From the NCBI RefSeq assembly GCF_009811755.1, contig NZ_BLIV01000002.1, positions 303,001-367,000 on the forward strand: a stretch of DNA of 64,000 bases, in the 5' to 3' direction. A program made the translations under genes and the position numbers. This stretch comes from Roseobacter cerasinus (GTDB lineage Bacteria > Pseudomonadota > Alphaproteobacteria > Rhodobacterales > Rhodobacteraceae). Positions within the stretch are counted from its first letter, which is position 1; the number at the start of each line of letters is the position of its first letter. Of this stretch, positions 28,375 through 36,531 are shown in pieces. The notes below the pieces were generated by a model that saw only the letters and a program-made list of their open reading frames with translations, did not search any database and was not told the origin of the DNA.

Positions 28375-29187
28375 ATGACTGATCCGAACGTCCTCACCGA
28401 CCTCACGGCGTTGCAGCGGCACCGCGCGCGGGCCACTGCCCACTTCCTGCAAGAATCTGCGGCGGACGAGATCGAGGATCGGCTTTCCATGGTTAACAGG
28501 TCGTTTAAATCACCCGCTATTGTGACCCCATTTGCCGATGTTTGGGCAAACCGGCTGAATGGAGCGGTCATCTGCGCCGACACGGACCATCTGGACCTGT
28601 CGGAAGGCGCCCACGATCTGGTGGTGCACGCAATGAGCCTGCATTGGTCCAATGATCCAGTGGGCCAGTTGATCCAGTGTCGGCGCGCCCTCAAACCCGA
28701 CGGCCTGCTGATCGTCGCGACGCTGGGTGGGCAAACCTTGCAGGAGCTGCGCAGCTGTCTGTCGGAGGCAGAGATTGCCCTCTCGGGCGGGTTGTCACCG
28801 CGGGTTGCACCCATGGGCGAAATTCGGGATCTCGGCGCACTTTTGCAGCGGGCGGGGCTGGCCATGCCCGTGGCAGATAGCCTCACCCTACCGGTCGACT
28901 ACCGCGATGCCTTCAGCCTGATGCGCGATCTGCGCGCCATGGGAGAGAGCAACGCGCTGGCCACGCGGCGGCGCAAACCCGACAACCGGCGGCTTTTTGA
29001 AGAGACATCAAACCTCTATGCCACCCATTTCGCCACGGGCGAAAGCCGGGTCCGTGCCACCTTCGAGATGGTTTTTCTCACCGGCTGGGCGCCGGATGCC
29101 TCACAGCCCAAACCGCTGCGCCCAGGGTCCGCCAACCAGCGTCTGGCGGACGCGTTGGCCGTGACAGAAACACCCCTGCCTGATTGA
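28375..29187 (+). CDS. BioC/NDUFAF5-like methyltransferase lacking the SAM glycine loop
   Basis: 270 aa. N-terminus ALQRHRARATAHFLQESAADEIEDRL and mid-region HDLVVHAMSLHWSNDPVGQL, then RRALKPDGLLIVATLGGQTLQEL, resemble BioC and the complex I assembly factor NDUFAF5. Where those proteins have a DxGxGxG motif, this one reads SPAIVTPFADVWANRL, so binding of S-adenosylmethionine in the usual way is doubtful. ATG 28375 has only a weak ribosome site. Divergent from comF, 55 bp before hemH. Confidence 0.7.
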   Translation: MTDPNVLTDLTALQRHRARATAHFLQESAADEIEDRLSMVNRSFKSPAIVTPFADVWANRLNGAVICADTDHLDLSEGAHDLVVHAMSLHWSNDPVGQLIQCRRALKPDGLLIVATLGGQTLQELRSCLSEAEIALSGGLSPRVAPMGEIRDLGALLQRAGLAMPVADSLTLPVDYRDAFSLMRDLRAMGESNALATRRRKPDNRRLFEETSNLYATHFATGESRVRATFEMVFLTGWAPDASQPKPLRPGSANQRLADALAVTETPLPD

Positions 29188-29242
29188 CGCGCGCGCAAAA
29201 GCGTCTATCTCAGGCTCAATCTATGTTTGAAGGACGATCAAG

Positions 29243-30322
29243 ATGCTGGACAGCCGCGCATCGGCGCCCGTGAAGGTCCGCCCCACGCATGCACAGGACG
29301 ACCATCCGGAGATTGCGACCGCCAAGGTTGGCATCCTGCTGGCCAATCTGGGCACGCCGGACAATTATGACTACTGGTCCATGCGCCGCTACCTGAACGA
29401 GTTCCTGTCCGACCGCCGCGTGATCGACTACAGCCCGTGGATCTGGCAGCCGCTGTTGCAGCTGATCATCCTGTCGAAACGGCCCTTCTCCAGCGGAGCG
29501 GCGTACAAGTCGATCTGGAATGAGGAAGCGGGGGAAAGCCCGCTGATGACCATCACCAAGGCGCAGACAGAAAAGGTCAGGATCGAGATGGCCAAACGGC
29601 ACGGCAGCCAGGTCCTGGTCGATTTCTGCATGCGCTACGGCAACCCGTCGACCCGGTCGAAAGTGGCGGAGATGACGGCTGCGGGATGCCGCAAGATATT
29701 GTTTTTCCCGCTTTATCCGCATTATGCAGGGGCCACGTCAGCCACCGCCAATGACGAGTTCTTTCGCGCGTTGACCTATGAAAAATGGCAGCCGGTGACC
29801 CGCACGGTTGACCCTTATTACGCGCGCGCCGACTACATCGACGCTTTGGCGCAATCAATCGAACGCGCCTATGCACATATGGAGAGAAAACCGGACATCC
29901 TGGTCTGCTCCTACCATGGCGTGCCGATCCGGTACTTGATGGAGGGGGATCCCTACCACTGCCAGTGCCAGAAAACGACGCGCCTATTGAAAGAGCGGCT
30001 GGGGTGGGAAGACACCGAGATCACCACAACCTTCCAATCCAGATTTGGCCCCGAGGAGTGGCTGCAGCCCTATACGGTGGAGGAGGTGGCGCGCCTCGCT
30101 GAAGCGGGCAAGAAAAACATTGCCGTCTGCGCGCCTGCATTCTCTGCCGATTGCATCGAAACGCTTGAAGAGATCAATGAAGAGATCAAGGAAAGTTTCG
30201 AGGAAGCTGGGGGTGAGACCTTCACATACATCCCTTGCCTGAACGACGATGACGCGCATATCACCGCATTGTCCAATGTGATCGACGACAATCTCTCGGG
30301 CTGGATCGAGCACCCTGCCTGA
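29243..30322 (+). CDS. hemH: Ferrochelatase
   Basis: Inserts Fe(II) into protoporphyrin IX, the last step of haem synthesis. 359 aa. KVGILLANLGTPDNYDYWSMRRYLNEFL is the family N-terminus; the catalytic histidine lies in VCSYHGVPIRYL near 218 and an acidic face in APAFSADCIETLEEI near 290. ATG 29243 has AAGGACG upstream. Transcription ends at the perfect hairpin 30367-30398. Confidence 0.95.
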   Translation: MLDSRASAPVKVRPTHAQDDHPEIATAKVGILLANLGTPDNYDYWSMRRYLNEFLSDRRVIDYSPWIWQPLLQLIILSKRPFSSGAAYKSIWNEEAGESPLMTITKAQTEKVRIEMAKRHGSQVLVDFCMRYGNPSTRSKVAEMTAAGCRKILFFPLYPHYAGATSATANDEFFRALTYEKWQPVTRTVDPYYARADYIDALAQSIERAYAHMERKPDILVCSYHGVPIRYLMEGDPYHCQCQKTTRLLKERLGWEDTEITTTFQSRFGPEEWLQPYTVEEVARLAEAGKKNIAVCAPAFSADCIETLEEINEEIKESFEEAGGETFTYIPCLNDDDAHITALSNVIDDNLSGWIEHPA

Positions 30323-30366
30323 CGTTTCTAAGTGACAGAAGCGCCAGATGCTTGGGCTGCGCACAA

Positions 30367-30398
30367 AAAAAGGCGGTGCTGAACAGCACCGCCTTTTT
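30367..30398. terminator. Perfect bidirectional terminator
   Basis: Fourteen paired bases, AAAAAGGCGGTGCT against AGCACCGCCTTTTT, with a GAAC loop. The A-run and T-run make it work for hemH on the plus strand and for the 58-aa membrane protein on the minus strand. Confidence 0.92.
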
Positions 30399-30417
30399 AA
30401 AATGAATAGCGCTTCGC

Positions 30418-30594
30418 TTAGGCGACAGCAGCAGCAACGATCAGCAGCAGCAGGATCGGCAGCAGGACGCCTGTGGACGAACCTTCTGCTTCTTCAACCA
30501 CAACCGGTGCTTCCACAACCGGCTCGGCCAGCGAACCGGCGTAGGCTGTCGATGCGGCAGCTGTCAGAGCAGCAGCAAGAACGAGTTTCTTCAT
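30418..30594 (-). CDS. 58-aa exported miniprotein with a membrane helix
   Basis: ATG 30594 to TAA at 30418, too short for most gene finders. Product: a clear signal peptide (MKKLVLAAALTAAAS, cleavage near YAG), a short acidic and proline/valine-rich middle, then a hydrophobic stretch LLPILLLLIVAAAVA at the very end. GGAGG lies upstream of the start, a promoter at 30664-30692 and a perfect terminator follow, so the gene is almost certainly expressed. Similar miniproteins beside hemH are, as far as I recall, common in this group. Function unknown. Confidence 0.8.
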   Translation of the reverse strand: MKKLVLAAALTAAASTAYAGSLAEPVVEAPVVVEEAEGSSTGVLLPILLLLIVAAAVA

Positions 30595-30663
30595 ATCATA
30601 ACCTCCAGAATCGGCGAACCACGCATGGCGAGAGAACGCACTAAGACTTACCTCGTGGCTTTC

Positions 30664-30692
30664 GGTAAAGCATCATAAGGTGATGTATGCAA
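30664..30692 (-). promoter_or_regulatory. Promoter of the 58-aa protein, with palindrome in the spacer
   Basis: Minus-strand TTGCAT (30692-30687), 17 bp, TTTACC (30669-30664). The spacer contains CATCA-N5-TGATG, a perfect inverted repeat and possible operator. Confidence 0.45.
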
Positions 30693-30733
30693 ACCCGATT
30701 CCCGCCTACCGAGACAGATCAAAGCCGATGTCG

Positions 30734-31345
30734 TCAAATTAGCAACACTTGCGTTCCAACCTTGGTCAGCTCGTAAAGCTCAGCGATATGCTCGTTGTAG
30801 AGCCCGATGCATCCATTGGAGGATTGGCGGCCAATCTTGCGCGTATCATGCGTGCCGTGAATGCGATAATACGTCCAGCTGAGGTAAAGCGCGTGTGTTC
30901 CCATGGGGTTATCCGGGCCGGGGCCAATGAACTCTGGCCACTCGGGATTGCGCTTCAACATCGATGGGGTCGGGCGCCAGCTTGGGCCTTCGACCTTGCG
31001 CACGATTTTGGTACGACCCCGCCGGGTCAGCTCCTCGGTCAGCGGAACGCTTGAGGGATAGAGCTTGTAGAAGCTTTCATCCTCAGCCCAGTAGTGCAGC
31101 GCGCGGCTGTCGATATCGACCAGCACAGCGCCGTTTTTCAGGTCAGAGAAGTAGGGCCGCCAATCCAGCGTGCGAAAGCTGGAGATATTGCGACGAACAG
31201 CTTCGCTGAGATCGCGTTCGCCTTGCGTGGTCTCAGCCGCGTTCACCGAAGACGTGTCTTGTGCGATGGCGGGCGCTGCGAACATGGCAGCACCACCAGC
31301 CAGAAAAGACCGGCGGCTTGGAAAGTTGAAACGTTTAACAGACAT
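30734..31345 (-). CDS. Exported L,D-transpeptidase (YkuD)
   Basis: Cross-links peptidoglycan or attaches proteins to it in the periplasm. 203 aa from ATG 31345 (GGAGGCATCCG before it). Signal with twin arginines, FPSRRSFLAGGAAMFAA. YkuD domain from about 70: VLVDIDSRALHYW, then IHGTHDTRKIGRQSSNGCIGLYN, with H and catalytic C; N replaces the second His of the usual SHGC. Its neighbour is a CAP lipoprotein in the opposite direction. Confidence 0.88.
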   Translation of the reverse strand: MSVKRFNFPSRRSFLAGGAAMFAAPAIAQDTSSVNAAETTQGERDLSEAVRRNISSFRTLDWRPYFSDLKNGAVLVDIDSRALHYWAEDESFYKLYPSSVPLTEELTRRGRTKIVRKVEGPSWRPTPSMLKRNPEWPEFIGPGPDNPMGTHALYLSWTYYRIHGTHDTRKIGRQSSNGCIGLYNEHIAELYELTKVGTQVLLI

Positions 31346-31385
31346 CGGATGCCTCCATAAGCGCGTGTTGGGAGCTTTGACGCGC

Positions 31386-31414
31386 AGTTTATTGCGTGAA
31401 TGCCGCAGTCGCAA
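31386..31414 (-). promoter_or_regulatory. Promoter of the L,D-transpeptidase at 30734-31345
   Basis: Minus-strand TTGCGA (31414-31409), 17 bp, TAAACT (31391-31386), about 40 bases before ATG 31345. Confidence 0.45.
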
Positions 31415-31455
31415 ATCAAAGGGTTGTCATTGAACCAGATCACGCCGAAGTGCGT

Positions 31456-31484
31456 TTGAATTGCGACATGCTGCAAGATATGCG
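31456..31484 (+). promoter_or_regulatory. Promoter of the CAP lipoprotein gene
   Basis: TTGAAT (31456-31461), 17 bp, TATGCG (31479-31484), about 26 bases before ATG 31511, which has TAAGGAG as its ribosome site. Confidence 0.45.
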
Positions 31485-31510
31485 GTAAGACAACGCTTAA
31501 GGAGTGCAAG

Positions 31511-32041
31511 ATGATCCGGATTTTATCGATTTTTGTTGCGCTGGGGCTCACCCTGGCGGCCTGTGGTACAACCGGCCCGGTCGTCACCGATGGCACAAAT
31601 GCGGGTAAAGTCTATCGCATCGGGCGCGGCGACACCGGGAAAATCCAGTTCCGCATGTTGGATTCGGTTAACGCTCTGCGCAGTGCGTCCGGCCAGCCAC
31701 CGCTTGAGTTGGAGGCCAAACTGAACGCCGCCGCCGCCACGCACGCCCGGGACATGTCGGTGCAGAATCGCCCATGGCACTTCGGGTCCGATGGGTCCTC
31801 CCCGATCGATCGGGTGCAGCGCGTGGGCTACACGGGCACATTGGTTGGAGAGAACATCTCTGAAACCTATGAGTCAGAGTTGGAGACGCTGGCGGCTTGG
31901 ATGGAAAAGCCAGACACCCGCCGGGTGATCCTGTCGCCCGATGCGACACAGATGGGATTTTCCTGGTTTCAGGAGAACAACGGCAAGATCTGGTGGACGC
32001 TGGTGACCGGTAGCGGTGCAAGCTTCCCCGGCTCGGTCTGA
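31511..32041 (+). CDS. CAP-domain (SCP-like) lipoprotein
   Basis: 176 aa. Lipobox LTLAACGT (cysteine near residue 18), then a CAP/SCP domain: MLDSVNALRSASGQPPLELEAKLNAAAATHARDM, RPWHFGSDGSSPIDRVQRVGYTG, VGENISE and the C-terminal MGFSW. The two conserved histidines of metal-binding CAP proteins are present (THARDM and WHFG). Role in bacteria is unclear; placement between two L,D-transpeptidases suggests the cell wall. Confidence 0.88.
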   Translation: MIRILSIFVALGLTLAACGTTGPVVTDGTNAGKVYRIGRGDTGKIQFRMLDSVNALRSASGQPPLELEAKLNAAAATHARDMSVQNRPWHFGSDGSSPIDRVQRVGYTGTLVGENISETYESELETLAAWMEKPDTRRVILSPDATQMGFSWFQENNGKIWWTLVTGSGASFPGSV

Positions 32042-32044
32042 TCC

Positions 32045-32545
32045 TCAGGCATTGAGCGCGATGAGCGTGTCGTCGCGCACCATCGCGTAGATCTCTTCCA
32101 TCTCGTCATTGGTCACGGCGATGCAGCCCCAGGTCCAATCCCCCTTGGCGCGTCGAAACGCGCTTTTCTGACCATGAATGAAGATGTCACCACCCGGCGA
32201 TTTCCCCAGCGCCTTGGCAGCGGCCACGTCGTTCACATTGGGGTAGGAAATCCCCAAAGACAGGTGAAATTCGGAATTCGGGTTGCGCCGGTCAATCCGG
32301 TAGACCCCTTCCGGTGTTTTCCCGTCGCCCTCAATCTGCTTATGCCCGATGGGCGCAAACCCAAGCTGGATATCGTAGCTTTTAAGCAAAGACGCGTTGT
32401 GGAGAAGGTGCATGCGCCGCTGCCCCTTGTTCACAACCACATAGGTGACCTCCGGCCCATCGTATCGCCGGAATTTCGAACTGCCCGCACAACCACCCAG
32501 CGCCACCGCTGCGGTCGTCGTGAGAATTAAATCTCTTCGACGCAT
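32045..32545 (-). CDS. L,D-transpeptidase-family lipoprotein
   Basis: 166 aa with lipobox VALGGCAG (cysteine near 19). YkuD domain: TYVVVNKGQRRMHLLHN, DGKTPEGVYRIDRRNPNSEF, GDIFIHGQKS and catalytic DWTWGCIAVTN. W stands where many family members have H before GC; the DWTxGCIAV form is seen in the YafK/DpaA-like branch, some of which cut lipoprotein from peptidoglycan, so hydrolysis rather than cross-linking is possible. Convergent with the CAP gene, 3 bp apart. Confidence 0.85.
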   Translation of the reverse strand: MRRRDLILTTTAAVALGGCAGSSKFRRYDGPEVTYVVVNKGQRRMHLLHNASLLKSYDIQLGFAPIGHKQIEGDGKTPEGVYRIDRRNPNSEFHLSLGISYPNVNDVAAAKALGKSPGGDIFIHGQKSAFRRAKGDWTWGCIAVTNDEMEEIYAMVRDDTLIALNA

Positions 32546-32632
32546 TTTGCTGCCCCGTATCTGTCTTTTTGACGTCTGCTCTTTTTCTAGACAGGTACCA
32601 TGGATAATCAGTTAAACAACCTCACAAATTTG

Positions 32633-33412
32633 TCACTTATCCGCTTTTTCGCCAAGCCGTTTCTCAATGGCGATCAGCCGTGTCAGCACCTCGTCGCGGT
32701 AGGCATCGGTCACGGCACCGGCCTCTTCCTGATGCGCGTCCTGCATCGAATTCACGATCAGACCCACCAAAAGGTTCACCACCGCGAAGGTGGTGATCAT
32801 GATGAAGGGCACGAAAAAGGCCCAGGCGTAGGGGTAGACCTCCATCACCGGGCGCACGATGCCCATCGACCAGCTTTCCAGCGTCATGATCTGGAACAGC
32901 GTATAGCCGCTTAAGGGAAGCGACCCGAACCAGTCCGGAAAGCTTGCCGCAAAAAGCTTCGTTGCGATCACGGCACCGATGTAGAAGATGATCGCCATCA
33001 GCAGGAAAACACTGGCCATGCCAGGCAGGGCGGTGACAAACCCCTCGACCACACGCCGCAAGCGCGGTGCCACCGATATCACACGCAAGACCCGCAGGAT
33101 GCGCAGCGCCCGCAAGACCGACATGGTCTGCGACCCAGGGATCAACGCCGCCGTCACAATGGCAAAATCAAAGAGATTCCAGCCGCTTTTGAAGAACCGC
33201 CCACCCCGCGCAAAGATCTTGAGCAAAAGCTCTGCAATGAAAAAGCCAAGGCAAACCGTGTCGAGCGTCACGATCAGCGGTCCGGCTGTGGCCATAATCT
33301 CGGGCGACGTCTCAAGCCCCAGGATCACGGCGTTGAAGACAATCACCGCCATGACCATATTGGTCACCCAGGTCTGATCCAGCCAGACATCCAGTTTCTG
33401 CCGCAGTGTCAT
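32633..33412 (-). CDS. NaChBac-type voltage-gated sodium channel
   Basis: 259 aa from ATG 33412 (GAGAGGCAG upstream). Six helices: S1 WVTNMVMAVIVFNAVILGLE, S2 LDTVCLGFFIAELLLKIF, S3 GWNLFDFAIVTAALIP, S4 with spaced arginines MSVLRALRILRVLRVISV, S5 near 140-165 and S6 WAFFVPFIMITTFAVVNLLV. The selectivity filter TLESWS is the bacterial sodium signature. The end DEVLTRLIAIEKRLGEK is a short coiled coil for tetramer assembly. It starts 10 bp after the rRNA methyltransferase gene. Confidence 0.92.
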   Translation of the reverse strand: MTLRQKLDVWLDQTWVTNMVMAVIVFNAVILGLETSPEIMATAGPLIVTLDTVCLGFFIAELLLKIFARGGRFFKSGWNLFDFAIVTAALIPGSQTMSVLRALRILRVLRVISVAPRLRRVVEGFVTALPGMASVFLLMAIIFYIGAVIATKLFAASFPDWFGSLPLSGYTLFQIMTLESWSMGIVRPVMEVYPYAWAFFVPFIMITTFAVVNLLVGLIVNSMQDAHQEEAGAVTDAYRDEVLTRLIAIEKRLGEKADK

Positions 33413-33422
33413 CTGCCTCTCC

Positions 33423-34658
33423 TCACGCGTTTTTGCGCATATGGGGCGATGTGAAGCGCGCCACAAGCTCCACATGCGCGGACCAACGGAATTGGTCGAC
33501 GACTTGTATCCAGTCGAGGGTAAAGCCCGCGTTTACCAGCACCTTTGCATCCCGCGCAAATGTCACCGGATTGCAGGAGACATAGGCGATGCGCGGCACA
33601 TCCGATTGGGTCAGTTCAGCCACCTGCGCCTCGGCGCCCGCGCGCGGCGGATCTAGTACAACGGCGTCCGACTTCCGCAGCTCATCCGGCAAAAGCGGCC
33701 TGCGAAAGAGATCGCGCGCTTCGGTTGTGACGTGTTTCAGCCCATCCGCCTTGCGCCAGCCCTGATCGAGCGCGGCGATCATATCCGGCGCGCCCTCGAC
33801 CGCATGCACCTCTGACTTGCGAGCCAGCGGCAAGGCAAAGGTGCCGCATCCGGCAAAAAGATCGGTGATCCGAGAGGCGCCTTGCGCGATCTCCTGCACC
33901 GCGCGCCGCAAGGCGGCCTCGCCATGGGTCGTGGCCTGCAGGAATGCCCCCGGCGGCGGGGTAACGGCGATGCCATCGAAGCGGTGCACAGGCGGCGACT
34001 GCATGGCAATCAGCTCTCCGTCCCATGACAGGCGCGCCAGATCCAACTGGGCGCAGGCATTGGCCAGCTGTTGGCGCAACGGCCCGTCCAGAGGTTTGCC
34101 ATGGCTGACCGCCACGTCCAGCCCCGTGTCGCTCGCAGTGACCATGACCGACAGCGCGGTCTTTCGACTGGCCCCAATCATCGCAAAGGTCTCAGCGATC
34201 TCGGGCCCGCGGCGCAGAGCAGAGTCGATCAATATGCACTCGGGAATGGCGACAACTGTATCGGATGCCCGCCCGTGAAACCCGGCCAAGGCACCCTTCT
34301 TCGTCCGCCGCGCCGCAAACCCGGCCCGCCGCCGTGACGCGGGCGGAGACGTCTGGATCGGGCAGAAGATGGTCTCCAGCCCCTGCGCTGCCAGCGCGCG
34401 GCGCACCACATCGACCTTCCACTCCACCACAAAGGCATCATCAGCGTGTTGCAGCTGGCAGCCGCCGCAGGCTTTGAAATGGCGGCAAGGGGCTGTGACG
34501 CGCCGGTCGGAGGGCTGGTGCACCTTCACATCCCTGAGGCGGCTGCCCTCAAGCGTGCCGGTGATCACCTCACCGGGCAGGGTCAGCGGGGCAAACACCG
34601 GGCCATCACCTACGCCGTCGCCCTGCACACCAAGATATCTGATCGTGTAGTCCGTCAT
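33423..34658 (-). CDS. 23S rRNA (uracil-5-)-methyltransferase, RlmD/RumA type
   Basis: 411 aa. N-terminal TRAM-like RNA-binding strand region 1-60; iron-sulfur cysteines in CRHFKACGGCQLQH near 58-71 plus a later C; SAM site ITDLFAGCGTFALPLA near 264; catalytic cysteine in YVSCNPVTFARD near 362 after VLDPPRAGA. The target uridine (1939 or 747) cannot be chosen from sequence. It forms a unit with the sodium channel gene, 10 bp downstream. Confidence 0.88.
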   Translation of the reverse strand: MTDYTIRYLGVQGDGVGDGPVFAPLTLPGEVITGTLEGSRLRDVKVHQPSDRRVTAPCRHFKACGGCQLQHADDAFVVEWKVDVVRRALAAQGLETIFCPIQTSPPASRRRAGFAARRTKKGALAGFHGRASDTVVAIPECILIDSALRRGPEIAETFAMIGASRKTALSVMVTASDTGLDVAVSHGKPLDGPLRQQLANACAQLDLARLSWDGELIAMQSPPVHRFDGIAVTPPPGAFLQATTHGEAALRRAVQEIAQGASRITDLFAGCGTFALPLARKSEVHAVEGAPDMIAALDQGWRKADGLKHVTTEARDLFRRPLLPDELRKSDAVVLDPPRAGAEAQVAELTQSDVPRIAYVSCNPVTFARDAKVLVNAGFTLDWIQVVDQFRWSAHVELVARFTSPHMRKNA

Positions 34659-34698
34659 GGCCTAGCCATTACGGCAGGGCAGCGCGCAGAAAAAGCCC

Positions 34699-36531
34699 CT
34701 ATTCCGCCGCCTGCGTGCGGATGAACCCGCCGGATTGCCGCTCCCAATAGCGGGCATAAAGCCCGCCCTTTGCCAAAAGCGCCTCATGACTGCCGTCTTC
34801 GACGATCTGGCCATCGTCCATCACGACGATGCGGTCCATCTCGGTTAGCGTCGAGAGCCGGTGCGCGATGGCCAGAACGGTTTTGCCCTGCATCACCCGC
34901 TCCAACGCGGATTGAATGGCGGCCTCGACCTCACTGTCGAGCGCACTTGTCGCTTCGTCCAACACAAGGATCGGCGCGTCTTTCAGGATCGCACGGGCCA
35001 GCGCGATGCGCTGCCGCTGCCCGCCAGAGAGTTTCACGCCGCGCTCGCCGAGATGGGCGTCATAGCCGGTCCGTCCCTCATGATCGACCAGCCCTTCGAT
35101 GAACTCATGCGCCTCGGCCTTGCGCGCGGCGGCGATGACCTCAGCCTCGCTGGCGTCTGGCTTGCCGTAAAGGATGTTATCGCGGGCCGAGCGGTTGAAC
35201 ATCGCCGTTTCCTGCGTGACCATCCCGATATTATGGCGCAGGCTGTCCTGCCGGACGGTGGCGATGTCCTGACCGTCGATTTCAATCACACCCTCTTCGG
35301 CGTCATAGAGGCGGAGCAGCAGAGCAACGAGCGTCGACTTGCCCACGCCGGAGGCGCCCACGATACCCAGCTTTTCGCCCGGATGCACGGTGAGATCGAT
35401 GCCCCGAACGCCGCCAGTGTCGCGTCCATAGGCAAACCCCACACTCTTCAAGTCGATCTGCCCAGTGGGCACCTGCAACGCCTGCGCGCCCGGCGCATCC
35501 TCAACCCGCTTGCGCGGGGTCAGCGTGCGGATGCCGTCTTCGATCTCACCAATGTTGGCGTAAACCACCATCAGCGTGAAACTGACCCAGCCGGTCATCT
35601 GCGCAATGCGGATCGCGACAGCCCCCGCTGCCACGATATTGCCCTGGGTGGCCTGCCCGGATTGCCACAGCAGGATCGTCCCGCCCAAAAGCAACACCGG
35701 CAGAATGCCCGCCATGGACATCAGCGCAAAGCGAAACCCGGCCGCGAGATAGCCATAGTCCAGCGACCGCTGCCGAAAGCTGCGCATGGCGCCCAGGGCT
35801 GCCTGATCCTCGTGATCCGCATGGGCGAAAAGCTTGACGGTCTTGATATTGGTGATCGTGTCGACCACCTGACCGGTCACCATGGCCCGCGCCCCCGCGC
35901 GCTTGGCCGAGCGCTTGCGGATCCGTGGCAGGAACCAGCTGATCATGGCAAAATATCCGATCAACCAAACTGCAAAACACAGGGCAATGCGCAGATCAAT
36001 CGTGAGCAACAGCAACACCGACCCAATCAGCGAGGCCAGCGCAAAGGCGACAACGTTGATGAGTTCCGAGACCACATCCGTCACGGCTCGCGCGGCCTGC
36101 ATCTGTTTCTGCGCGATGCGGCCTGCGAAATCATCATCGAAGAATCCGACCCGTTGGCCGAGCGTCCAGCGATGCAACCGCGACAGCACCAAAGGATTGA
36201 GATTCGGTTGAACGATGATCGCATTGGCTGCCGCAGAAAAGCCAAAGAACACAGGCCGTGTCAGAAGAAAGAAAGCAATCGCCCCCAGGATCAGCCCCAT
36301 ATTTGCGGGGGCGAAGAACGCCTCCGGCCCCGAGCTGGCGGTCGCATCGATCACCAGGCCCAAGATCAGCGCGGTGCCAGCCTCCATCGCGCCGGCCGCC
36401 GCCGACAGGAAGGCGGCCAGCCACAAGGCGGGCCAGGCGCCGGAGAGGCACCAGCGCATGAAGGCCCCCAGCGTTTGCGGCGGCGGGCCGTCCGCTGGGC
36501 GGAAGGCGTTGATCCAGTTTCCGATGTTCAA
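34699..36531 (-). CDS. ABC exporter half, second of a pair
   Basis: 610 aa, membrane domain 1-330 with about six helices, then an ATPase: Walker A GIVGASGVGKSTL near 390, Q-loop VTQETAMF, signature LSGGQRQRIALA, Walker B ILVLDEATSALD and H-loop AHRLST, all intact. MsbA/ATM-like family. Its ATG overlaps the stop of the partner gene by four bases (ATGA at 36528-36531), which strongly suggests a heterodimer. Substrate unknown; lipid or drug export is common. Confidence 0.9.
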   Translation of the reverse strand: MNIGNWINAFRPADGPPPQTLGAFMRWCLSGAWPALWLAAFLSAAAGAMEAGTALILGLVIDATASSGPEAFFAPANMGLILGAIAFFLLTRPVFFGFSAAANAIIVQPNLNPLVLSRLHRWTLGQRVGFFDDDFAGRIAQKQMQAARAVTDVVSELINVVAFALASLIGSVLLLLTIDLRIALCFAVWLIGYFAMISWFLPRIRKRSAKRAGARAMVTGQVVDTITNIKTVKLFAHADHEDQAALGAMRSFRQRSLDYGYLAAGFRFALMSMAGILPVLLLGGTILLWQSGQATQGNIVAAGAVAIRIAQMTGWVSFTLMVVYANIGEIEDGIRTLTPRKRVEDAPGAQALQVPTGQIDLKSVGFAYGRDTGGVRGIDLTVHPGEKLGIVGASGVGKSTLVALLLRLYDAEEGVIEIDGQDIATVRQDSLRHNIGMVTQETAMFNRSARDNILYGKPDASEAEVIAAARKAEAHEFIEGLVDHEGRTGYDAHLGERGVKLSGGQRQRIALARAILKDAPILVLDEATSALDSEVEAAIQSALERVMQGKTVLAIAHRLSTLTEMDRIVVMDDGQIVEDGSHEALLAKGGLYARYWERQSGGFIRTQAAE

